This document shows positions 1-5,642 of a DNA stretch of 6,184 bases, piece by piece. Every line of letters starts with the position of its first letter. The first letter of the stretch is position 1. The DNA lies in NCBI GenBank assembly GCA_007116765.1, contig SKHV01000290.1, forward strand, positions 1 through 6,184, written 5' to 3'. Source of the DNA: Prolixibacteraceae bacterium (GTDB lineage: Bacteria; Bacteroidota; Bacteroidia; Bacteroidales; Prolixibacteraceae). Made by a program: the position numbers and the translations under genes. The notes below the pieces were generated by a model, which did no database searches, had not been told where the DNA came from, and was given only the letters and a program-made list of their open reading frames with translations.

Positions 1-51
1 AAGAAAGCAATTTTAGAAGGGGAAAATATTAATAAAGAGATTAGTTTTTAA
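1..51 (+). CDS. trpE: Anthranilate synthase component I, C-terminal 16 residues (partial)
   Basis: An open frame enters from the left edge and ends at a TAA at 49-51; it encodes KKAILEGENINKEISF. The fragment is too short to show any catalytic motif. The call rests on its position directly upstream of trpG on the same strand and on the fact that TrpE proteins commonly end in a charged, helical tail of this kind. TrpE converts chorismate to anthranilate using ammonia supplied by TrpG. The stop is followed by an 89-base spacer made of TACTCAA repeats. The start and nearly all of the gene lie outside the window, so any trp leader or operon promoter is not visible here. Confidence 0.62.
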   Translation, partial: KKAILEGENINKEISF

Positions 52-64
52 ATAACAAGATATT

Positions 65-136
65 AGTATTGAGATGTGAGTATTGAGTACTCACTAATCA
101 CATCTCACTACTCAATACTCAATACTCAATACTCAA
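65..136 (+). repeat. TACTCAA heptamer array with inverted arm, trpE/trpG spacer
   Basis: Four perfect head-to-tail copies of TACTCAA occupy 109-136 and end four A residues before the trpG ATG. The upstream half holds related sequence in the opposite orientation (TTGAGTA at 83-89). A perfect 10-base inverted pair is TGAGATGTGA (70-79) with TCACATCTCA (98-107); a further AGTAT (65-69) can pair with ATACT if one heptamer-sized segment bulges out. The RNA could form a stem-loop here. No protein is encoded. There is no run of T after the stem, so it does not look like an intrinsic terminator. Confidence 0.85.
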
Positions 137-140
137 AAAA

Positions 141-719
<579 letters not shown>

Positions 720-727
720 ATTGTTTC

Positions 728-756
728 TAATGACTTTCTGACTAATGACAAATGAC
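728..756 (+). repeat. TAATGAC-type repeats, trpG/trpD spacer
   Basis: The units are TAATGAC (728-734), TTTCTGAC (735-742), TAATGAC (743-749) and AAATGAC (750-756). This is the same family as the arrays before trpC, trpF and trpA. The units contain ATGs at 730 and 745, the second in frame with trpD. A ladder of short frames runs across the spacer: ATG 716 to TAA 728-730, then ATG 730 to TGA 739-741, then ATG 745 into trpD. No inverted left arm is present at this junction. Confidence 0.75.
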
Positions 757-762
757 TTTTAT

Positions 763-1755
763 ATGAAAACAATTCTTAACAAACTCATACAGCATCGTAC
801 TCTTACCCGTGAAGATGCCAGAGAGATTCTGAAAAACATTGCAACGGAGAAATACAACCAGTCGCAAATTACTGCGTTTATGGCTGTGTACATGATGCGC
901 AGTATTACGCCCGAAGAGCTGGCCGGGTTCCGCGATGCGCTGATAGAACTGTGCATCGCGGTCGATTTTTCCGACTTCAACACCATTGACTTGTGTGGAA
1001 CAGGTGGCGACGGCAAGGATACTTTCAATATTTCAACCCTTTCGTCGCTGGTAGTGGCCGGAGCGGGATACAAAGTGGCAAAGCACGGGAACTACGGGGT
1101 ATCGTCGGCATGTGGTTCAAGCAACGTGATGGAATACTTTGGCTACAAGTTCACCAACGATAACGATACTCTTAAAAAGCAGATGGACAAAGCAGGTTTC
1201 GTGTACATGCACGCACCACTCTTCCACCCTGCCATGAAAGTGGTTGGCCCCATAAGGCGCGAACTGGGCATGAAAACTTTTTTCAACCTAATTGGCCCCT
1301 TGGTAAACCCATCGAACCCACAAAACCAAATTACAGGGGTATTCGACCTCGAAACTGTAAGGCTTTACACCTACCTGTTTCAGCAAACGGGCAAGCAGTT
1401 TTCGGTTGTTTACTCGCTCGACGGTTACGATGAAATTTCGCTTACCGGCGATTTCAAAGTCGTTTCAAATTTCGACGACTTGCTGCTAACTCCCGAGAAA
1501 ATTGGATTGCCACGCTTGAAGCAAGCACAGCTTTTTGGAGGCGATACCGTTGAAGAAGCCGCTTCAATTTTCAAAAGCATACTCGAAGGCAAAGGCACCG
1601 AAGCCCAAAACAGCGCGGTTTTTGCCAACGCCGGAATGGCCATTCGCACCATGCACCCCGAAAAAAGCATCGAACAATGCATCGAAGAAGCCAAAAGTTC
1701 GTTGTTGGGAGGAAAAGCAGCCAAAGTATTGGAGTCATTAGTTAATGGTCATTAG
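763..1755 (+). CDS. trpD: Anthranilate phosphoribosyltransferase
   Basis: A 330-residue class IV phosphoribosyltransferase, transferring phosphoribose from PRPP to anthranilate (second step of the pathway, cytoplasmic). The small helical N-terminal domain (about residues 1-70) is followed by the PRPP-binding loop GTGGDGKDTFNIST (79-92), then KHGN (107-110), and RRELGMKTFFNLIGPLVNP in the middle. KHGN is followed by YGVSS where many bacteria have RSVSS, a variant I associate with Bacteroidota. I chose ATG 763 because MKTILNKL matches the usual family start. The in-frame ATG at 745 adds only MTNDFY, which is encoded by the spacer repeat. The last residues (about 325-330) and the TAG stop are likewise encoded by the next repeat element. 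The gene lies between trpG and trpC as in an EGDC cluster. Confidence 0.95.
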   Translation: MKTILNKLIQHRTLTREDAREILKNIATEKYNQSQITAFMAVYMMRSITPEELAGFRDALIELCIAVDFSDFNTIDLCGTGGDGKDTFNISTLSSLVVAGAGYKVAKHGNYGVSSACGSSNVMEYFGYKFTNDNDTLKKQMDKAGFVYMHAPLFHPAMKVVGPIRRELGMKTFFNLIGPLVNPSNPQNQITGVFDLETVRLYTYLFQQTGKQFSVVYSLDGYDEISLTGDFKVVSNFDDLLLTPEKIGLPRLKQAQLFGGDTVEEAASIFKSILEGKGTEAQNSAVFANAGMAIRTMHPEKSIEQCIEEAKSSLLGGKAAKVLESLVNGH

Positions 1756-1840
1756 TCATTAACCAACAACTAATTAACTGACTACTGACTTAATGACTTA
1801 ATGACTTTTGACTTAATGACAAATGACAAATGACAAAAAA
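1748..1840 (+). repeat. Inverted TAATGACT octamer array, trpD/trpC spacer
   Basis: The left arm GTCATTAGTCATTAA (1748-1762) can pair with TTAATGACTTAATGAC (1790-1805) with one bulged base, leaving a 27-base loop. The left arm contains the trpD stop (1753-1755). After the right arm the array continues with TTTTGAC and further TAATGAC/AAATGAC units to 1833, then a run of A up to the trpC ATG. The ATGs at 1793, 1801, 1816, 1823 and 1830 all lie in repeat units. The one at 1823 is in frame with trpC, and the frame starting at 1830 ends in a TGA that overlaps the trpC start (ATGA, 1841-1844). Confidence 0.85.
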
Positions 1841-2623
1841 ATGACAATATTAAATCAAATAAACGAAAACAAACGCATTGAAGTCGCCACAGCAAAAGCT
1901 GCAGTTGCGGTTTCGGAACTGATGAAATACCCGGCTTACAACAAAGCAGTGCCTTCGATGAAAGAATTTTTACTTAATCCCGAAAAGAGCGGCATTATTG
2001 CCGAACATAAAAGACAGTCGCCATCGAAGGGCGTTATCAATGGAAATGTTAATCTCGAAGACGTGGTTTTGGGATACGAAAACGCAGGGGCTTCGGCCAT
2101 TTCGGTACTAACCGACGAGAAATACTTTGGCGGCACACTGGCCGATTTGAAACAGGCCACTACCCTGCTTTCGGTGCCGGTGCTTCGCAAAGATTTTATT
2201 GTTGACGAATACCAAATACACGAAGCAAAAGCTTATGGGGCAGCAATTATTTTGCTCATTGCCGCATCACTTACGGCCGAAGAAATTGACCGCTTTGCAC
2301 GCTTGGCACATGAGTTGGGCATGGAAGTGTTATTTGAAATACACAACGAAGAAGAGCTGGAGAAAGTTTCGCCCCATGTTGATGTGGTTGGGGTAAACAA
2401 TCGCAATTTAAAAACCTTTCATGTTGACATCCAGCAGTCGGTTAAGCTTGCAAAGCTTATTCCCGATAATTTCATCAAAATATCGGAAAGCGGTATTAGC
2501 AGCCCCGAAACAGTAAAAATGTTGAGAAAACACGGCTACAAAGGCTTTTTAATGGGCGAAAACTTCATGAAAGAGCTAAATCCGGGCAAAGCGTGTAGTA
2601 TATTTGCAGAACAAATAAAATAG
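1841..2623 (+). CDS. trpC: Indole-3-glycerol phosphate synthase
   Basis: A 260-residue TIM-barrel enzyme that decarboxylates and cyclises CdRP to indole-3-glycerol phosphate. It is the monofunctional form, since trpF is a separate gene here. Signature segments: EHKRQSPSKG with Glu55, Lys57 and Lys63; TDEKYFGG (91-98); LRKDFIVDEYQI with Lys117, the likely general acid; then FEIHNEEEL, VGVNNRNLKTF, ISESGI and GFLMGENF, which are the phosphate and substrate loops towards the C-terminus. The start at 1841 (MTILNQI) is preferred because the upstream in-frame ATG 1823 adds only repeat-encoded MTNDKK. The start context AAAAAAATGACA is identical to that of trpG. The coding sequence ends cleanly without a repeat tail, unlike trpD and trpB, and the next gene begins about 31 bases later. 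Confidence 0.96.
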   Translation: MTILNQINENKRIEVATAKAAVAVSELMKYPAYNKAVPSMKEFLLNPEKSGIIAEHKRQSPSKGVINGNVNLEDVVLGYENAGASAISVLTDEKYFGGTLADLKQATTLLSVPVLRKDFIVDEYQIHEAKAYGAAIILLIAASLTAEEIDRFARLAHELGMEVLFEIHNEEELEKVSPHVDVVGVNNRNLKTFHVDIQQSVKLAKLIPDNFIKISESGISSPETVKMLRKHGYKGFLMGENFMKELNPGKACSIFAEQIK

Positions 2624-2654
2624 TAAGCTTTGTAAATCTTAAAAAGTGTTCGCT

Positions 2655-3323
2655 ATGATTGAATATGAAAAAGTAGTACCCTGGGGACGTTCATACACCG
2701 AATATGTAAGCATGTTCCACTTATCTCCCGGATTTTTGTCGCAAAAAGTGTTGGGATGCGGCGACGGGCCTGCTGCTTTTAATGCAGTAGCCAATGCTTT
2801 TGGGGGTAATGTTACATCAATCGACCCAATTTTTAAGCTCTCGAAGAACGAAATTGAAAAGCGTATAAAGGAAACTTTTACCGAGGTAATTGACCAAACC
2901 AAAGCAAATATTGACAAGTTCAAATGGGAGCAATTCGGTAGCCTTGAAGGCCTTGGCATTATCCGCATGAAATCGATGAAACAGTTCTTGAACGACTACG
3001 AGCAAGGCAAGGAAGAAGGTCGTTATATTGAAGCAAGCCTGCCCAAGCTGCCTTTTGCCGATAAAAGTTTCGACCTGGTACTTTGTTCACACTTTTTGTT
3101 GCTGTACTCCGATATGTTCGACCTCGATTTTCATATTAAAGCAATTGACGAAATGCTCAGGGTTGGCAACGAAGTGCGCATTTTCCCTGTGGTTGACCTC
3201 AATTCGGAGAAATCGAAACACCTTGATGCAATTATGGAAAAATACACTAATCACGAGTTGCTTACAGTGAATTATGAATTTCAAAAAAACGGAAACCAAA
3301 TGTTGAAAATAAAGAGTCAATAG
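2655..3323 (+). CDS. Class I SAM-dependent methyltransferase-like protein
   Basis: A protein of 222 residues (225 if the in-frame GTG at 2646 is used). It starts IEYEKVVPWGRSYTEY. Next comes a SAM-binding motif I, LGCGDGPAAFN (about residues 33-43), an acidic residue at the end of the next strand (SIDP, Asp57), and LPFADKSFDLVLCSHFLLLYS (about 129-152), the usual motif for post-I/motif IV strands. The later EMLRVGNEVRIFPVVDLN fits the motif VI region. I recognise the family as a widespread but uncharacterised group of SAM-dependent methyltransferases; the substrate is unknown. There are no membrane segments or signal peptide, so it should be cytoplasmic. The ATG is chosen because the conserved block begins just after it. 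The gene sits tightly behind trpC and is probably cotranscribed, but tryptophan synthesis needs no methylation. The last two codons (Ser, Gln) and the TAG come from the following repeat. Confidence 0.78.
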   Translation: MIEYEKVVPWGRSYTEYVSMFHLSPGFLSQKVLGCGDGPAAFNAVANAFGGNVTSIDPIFKLSKNEIEKRIKETFTEVIDQTKANIDKFKWEQFGSLEGLGIIRMKSMKQFLNDYEQGKEEGRYIEASLPKLPFADKSFDLVLCSHFLLLYSDMFDLDFHIKAIDEMLRVGNEVRIFPVVDLNSEKSKHLDAIMEKYTNHELLTVNYEFQKNGNQMLKIKSQ

Positions 3324-3336
3324 TCAATGGTCATTA
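3316..3336 (+). repeat. Left inverted arm, methyltransferase/trpF spacer
   Basis: GTCAATAGTCAATGGTCATTA contains the last codons and the stop of the methyltransferase gene. Its 14-base end GTCAATGGTCATTA (3323-3336) matches, as an inverted repeat with one mismatch, TAATGACTATTGAC at 3639-3652 just before trpF. The two arms bracket the whole 300-base spacer. The layout matches the trpD/trpC and trpB/trpA spacers, but with a much larger insert between the arms. Confidence 0.7.
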
Positions 3337-3339
3337 GGG

Positions 3340-3423
3340 CTGGATGCTGGATACTAGATACTGGATACTGGATACTAGATACTAGATACTAGATACTAGA
3401 TACTGGATGCTTGATGCTTGATG
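3340..3423 (+). repeat. CTRGATA heptamer tandem array (12 units)
   Basis: Twelve consecutive 7-base units without gaps: CTGGATG, CTGGATA, CTAGATA, CTGGATA twice, CTAGATA four times, CTGGATG, then CTTGATG twice. The central units are perfect and the edges drift, as expected for an array that grows and shrinks by slippage. It lies in the non-coding part of the gap between the methyltransferase gene and trpF. A short frame starting at 3327 runs through part of it, but this is a consequence of the period rather than evidence of a gene. Confidence 0.93.
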
Positions 3424-3428
3424 TTCGA

Positions 3429-3491
3429 TTTCAAGTTTCAGGTTTCAGGTTTCAAGTTTCAAGTTTTAGGTTTCAGGTTTCAGGCTCCAGG
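3429..3491 (+). repeat. TTTCARG heptamer tandem array (9 units)
   Basis: Nine consecutive 7-base units: TTTCAAG, TTTCAGG twice, TTTCAAG twice, TTTTAGG, TTTCAGG twice, and CTCCAGG. It begins five bases after the CTRGATA array and belongs to a different sequence family with the same period. Two further units reappear at 3549-3562, beyond the GC-rich block, which suggests that the block interrupts one original array. Confidence 0.92.
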
Positions 3492-3495
3492 TTTG

Positions 3496-3540
3496 GCTAC
3501 GCCGATCTACGCTGCGCTCCGATTAGCTACGCTGATCTCG
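3496..3540 (+). repeat. GC-rich block of three 15-base units
   Basis: Units GCTACGCCGATCTAC (3496-3510), GCTGCGCTCCGATTA (3511-3525) and GCTACGCTGATCTCG (3526-3540) follow head to tail. The first and third agree at 12 of 15 positions; the middle one is more diverged. The block is clearly richer in G+C than the AT-rich spacer around it and is flanked on both sides by TTTCAGG units, so it looks inserted. No function can be assigned. Confidence 0.65.
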
Positions 3541-3548
3541 CAAACTCG

Positions 3549-3565
3549 ATTCAGGTTTCAGGTTT
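3549..3565 (+). repeat. Resumed TTTCAGG units
   Basis: ATTCAGG (3549-3555), TTTCAGG (3556-3562) and a final TTT continue the heptamer array that stopped at 3491. The stretch from here to about 3591 is AT-rich and shows nothing else recognisable. Confidence 0.7.
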
Positions 3566-3591
3566 AAATTATTGACTGAACTAATAGAATC

Positions 3592-3660
3592 TAATGACAA
3601 TTGACTTATTGACTTAATGACTTATTGAATTAATGACTTAATGACTATTGACTTAATGAC
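3592..3660 (+). repeat. TAATGACT-type octamer array running into the trpF start
   Basis: After TAATGAC (3592-3598) come units in register from 3601: TTGACTTA twice, ATGACTTA, TTGAATTA, ATGACTTA, ATGACTA, TTGACTTA and a final ATGAC at 3656-3660. The last unit supplies the trpF initiation codon. The 16-base string TTAATGACTTAATGAC at 3630-3645 is identical to those at 1790-1805 and 5594-5609. Overlapping stop-start pairs (TAATG) occur at 3615-3619 and 3639-3643. Confidence 0.88.
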
Positions 3661-4276
3661 TACTTTAGTAAAAATATGCGGAATGGGCGACACGGCAATT
3701 ATGCACCAGCTTGCAAAGTTGTCGGTTGATATGTTGGGCTTTATATTTTATCCACGCTCGCCACGCTATGTGGTGGGTAAAATTGAACCTGAGGAAATTG
3801 CAAAATTGCCATCAAATATTTTGAAAGTGGGAGTTTTTGTTAACGAAACAGCCGAAGAAATTGAAACCATTGCAAGGCTTTTCCACCTTAACTGCATACA
3901 ATTGCACGGCAGCGAAAGCCCTGAGACATGCCAGAAACTTAAAAGCAAAGGTTTTCAAATTATTAAGGCTTTTAACCTGGCAAAAATGAACAATTATGAA
4001 GAATATGCACCTTTTTGTGAATATTTCCTCTTTGACACACCTTCGGAAAAACATGGCGGAACCGGTGCTAAATTCGATTGGAGCTTGTTAAAAAATTATA
4101 CTGGCTCTACCCCATTCTTGCTGAGTGGCGGAATTGGCCCCAACGATGCCGAAGAGTTGCAACAAATCAAACACCCGCAAATGGCCGGCATCGACATTAA
4201 TAGCAAATTTGAAGTTGAACCTGGTAGGAAGGACACGTCGCTCCTATCTGGTTTCATAAATAAAATAAAACACTAA
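3656..4276 (+). CDS. trpF: Phosphoribosylanthranilate isomerase
   Basis: A 206-residue TIM-barrel isomerase that converts PRA to CdRP, the substrate of TrpC (cytoplasmic). Motifs in order: VKICGM with Cys8, the expected general base; GFIFYPRSPRYV (28-39); KVGVFVNE; IQLHGSES (81-88); FDTPSEKHGGTG with Asp127, the expected general acid, and the phosphate-binding GGTG at 134-137; LLSGGIGPND; and GIDINSKFEVEPGRKD near the end. The family usually starts two or three residues before KICG, so ATG 3656 (MTTLVKICG) is preferred; in-frame ATG 3641 would add repeat-encoded MTIDL. The initiation codon itself lies in the last repeat unit. The final His codon and the stop (CACTAA) begin the next spacer repeat. 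The gene appears more AT-rich than trpG or trpB. Confidence 0.95.
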   Translation: MTTLVKICGMGDTAIMHQLAKLSVDMLGFIFYPRSPRYVVGKIEPEEIAKLPSNILKVGVFVNETAEEIETIARLFHLNCIQLHGSESPETCQKLKSKGFQIIKAFNLAKMNNYEEYAPFCEYFLFDTPSEKHGGTGAKFDWSLLKNYTGSTPFLLSGGIGPNDAEELQQIKHPQMAGIDINSKFEVEPGRKDTSLLSGFINKIKH

Positions 4277-4355
4277 GACCACAAAGTATTTTCACAAAGG
4301 TTCACAAAGAAAATTTAACCTTGAGTACTTTGTGTTAGCCTTTGTTTCCTTTGTG
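4271..4355 (+). repeat. CACAAAG inverted array (3+3), trpF/trpB spacer
   Basis: CACAAAG occurs at 4280-4286, 4293-4299 and 4303-4309. The opposite orientation occurs as CTTTGTG at 4328-4334 and 4349-4355, with CTTTGTT at 4340-4346 between them. The three left and three right copies can pair as nested stems around an 18-base loop. The trpF stop lies at the left edge (CACTAAGACC). There is no T-run after the stem and trpB follows 15 bases later, so a terminator is unlikely. No ATG occurs between the trpF stop and trpB, unlike in the TAATGAC spacers. Confidence 0.82.
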
Positions 4356-4370
4356 TTTAAATAAAATAAG

Positions 4371-5582
4371 ATGAAATATTTAGCAAACGATTTAGGCTAT
4401 TACGGCGAATTTGGCGGTGCATTCATCCCCGAGATGTTGCAACCAAATGTGGATGCCCTAAAAGCCTGTTACAAAGAAATTATCGACTCATACGAGTTCA
4501 AGCAGGAATTTATTGACCTGCTGAAAAACTACGTGGGAAGGCCATCGCCATTGTATTTTGCCAAGCGATTGAGCGAACATTATGGTACAAAAATTTACCT
4601 GAAACGCGAAGACCTCAACCATACCGGTTCGCACAAGGTGAACAATACCATTGGGCAAATATTACTGGCCAAGAAAATGGGCAAGAAACGCATTATTGCC
4701 GAAACAGGTGCCGGTCAGCACGGTGTGGCCACCGCAACGGTATGCGCTTTGATGGACCTCGAATGCGTGGTGTACATGGGCGCTACCGACATTGAGCGCC
4801 AAATGCCCAATGTGAAACGCATGGAAATGTTGGGCGCGACAGTTATACCGGCCGAAAGCGGCAACAAAACCCTTAAAGACGCCACCAACGAAGCCCTGCG
4901 CGACTGGATAAACAACCCCGAAGATACTTATTACCTGATAGGCTCGGTGGTTGGTCCACATCCCTACCCCGAAATCGTGGCAAAATTTCAATCCATTATC
5001 AGCGAGGAAATTGGCTGGCAACTCGATGAGCAAATTGGCCGTACCGCGCCCGATTACATTATTGCCTGCGTGGGAGGCGGGAGCAACGCCGCCGGAGTAT
5101 TCTACCATTACCTCGATGACGAGAACGTAAAACTAATAGCCGTTGAAGCTTCGGGCTTAGGAATAAAAACCAACGAAACCGCTGCTACCATGGCTTGTGG
5201 CGATGTGGGCTTTATACACGGCTCAAAAACACTGCTTATGCAGGATGGCGACGGGCAGATTATTGAGCCCTATTCAATATCGGCCGGACTCGATTACCCG
5301 GGAATTGGCCCTTTTCATGCCAACCTGTTCAAAACAGGCCGGGCAAAATACATCGACGCCACCGACCGCGAAGCTCTGGATGCTGCATATTTGCTCACCA
5401 AAATCGAAGGGATAATCCCTGCACTGGAGTCGGCACATGCACTGGCCGCACTCGAAAAACTCAGCTTTAAACCCAACGATGTGGTAGTGGTAAACATTTC
5501 AGGCCGGGGCGATAAAGATATGGATACGTATATTAAAAATATAGTCAGTAGTCATTGGTCATTAAACCGACCACTTACTTAA
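4371..5582 (+). CDS. trpB: Tryptophan synthase beta chain
   Basis: A 403-residue PLP enzyme that condenses indole with L-serine, in an alpha2-beta2 complex with TrpA. Motifs: GYYGEFGGAFIPEML at the N-terminus; KREDLNHTGSHKVNN with Lys89 as the PLP Schiff-base lysine; AETGAGQHG with Glu111, the catalytic acid-base; the phosphate-binding loop GGGSNAAG (235-242); SISAGLDYPGIGP; and SGRGDKDMDTY (377-387) near the C-terminus. This is a standard TrpB1, not the TrpB2 type. The start ATG follows AAATAAAATAAG and gives the normal family N-terminus. The enzyme core ends around YIKNI (residue 391); the last 12 residues, VSSHWSLNRPLT, are encoded by the left arm and loop of the spacer repeat, and the TAA stop lies in the right arm. 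Their loss or gain should not affect catalysis. Confidence 0.97.
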   Translation: MKYLANDLGYYGEFGGAFIPEMLQPNVDALKACYKEIIDSYEFKQEFIDLLKNYVGRPSPLYFAKRLSEHYGTKIYLKREDLNHTGSHKVNNTIGQILLAKKMGKKRIIAETGAGQHGVATATVCALMDLECVVYMGATDIERQMPNVKRMEMLGATVIPAESGNKTLKDATNEALRDWINNPEDTYYLIGSVVGPHPYPEIVAKFQSIISEEIGWQLDEQIGRTAPDYIIACVGGGSNAAGVFYHYLDDENVKLIAVEASGLGIKTNETAATMACGDVGFIHGSKTLLMQDGDGQIIEPYSISAGLDYPGIGPFHANLFKTGRAKYIDATDREALDAAYLLTKIEGIIPALESAHALAALEKLSFKPNDVVVVNISGRGDKDMDTYIKNIVSSHWSLNRPLT

Positions 5583-5632
5583 TGACCATTGACTTAATGA
5601 CTTAATGACTCCCGATATCGGGATGACTTAAT
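5551..5632 (+). repeat. Inverted TAATGACT array, trpB/trpA junction
   Basis: The left arm GTCATTGGTCATTAA (5551-5565), still inside trpB, pairs with TTAATGACCATTGAC (5579-5593) at 14 of 15 positions, leaving a 13-base loop. The trpB stop (5580-5582) is in the right arm and overlaps an ATG (TAATG). Octamer units TTAATGAC follow at 5594-5601 and 5602-5609, then a palindrome, then ATGACTTA (5623-5630). Only 11 bases separate the last in-array stop (5629-5631) from the trpA start. Confidence 0.87.
5610..5623. repeat. 14-base perfect palindrome TCCCGATATCGGGA
   Basis: The sequence TCCCGATATCGGGA equals its own reverse complement. It sits between two repeat units (TTAATGAC before, ATGACTTA after) without breaking either, so it looks added to the array. 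GC-rich palindromes of the CCCGAT...ATCGGG kind are, from memory, frequent in Bacteroidota intergenic DNA. With no spacer between the arms, RNA folding would be poor, and no T-run follows, so I do not call it a terminator. Protein binding as a dimer site is possible but unsupported. Confidence 0.8.
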
Positions 5633-5642
5633 AACTTTTAAA

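Noticed and set aside
745..762. Upstream in-frame ATG starts for trpD (745), trpC (1823) and trpF (3641).
   Set aside because: They add only repeat-encoded residues (MTNDFY, MTNDKK, MTIDL) absent from the family N-terminus. They may still be used at low level but are not the preferred starts.
3327..3392. Short frame of 21 codons with two Trp codons in the spacer before trpF, resembling a trp leader peptide.
   Set aside because: The Trp codons come from the CTGGATA heptamers read in successive frames. No alternative terminator/antiterminator hairpins or T-run follow, and the position is deep in the operon.
3340..3491. Possible CRISPR array.
   Set aside because: The units are 7 bases with no unique spacers between them, and no cas gene is present; these are plain tandem repeats.
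4323..4344. Bacteroidota-type internal promoter (TAnnTTTG) before trpB.
   Set aside because: The nearest strings, TACTTTG and TAGCCTTTG, have the wrong spacing and are explained by the CACAAAG repeat.
4280..4355. Possible rho-independent terminator between trpF and trpB.
   Set aside because: The stems are AT-rich, there is no T-run after the 3' arm, and trpB starts 15 bases downstream in the same operon.
4662..5108. Open frame of 148 codons on the minus strand inside trpB (and many shorter minus-strand frames elsewhere).
   Set aside because: It lies wholly within a well-conserved enzyme gene and its protein shows no family motif; it is a shadow of trpB codon use.
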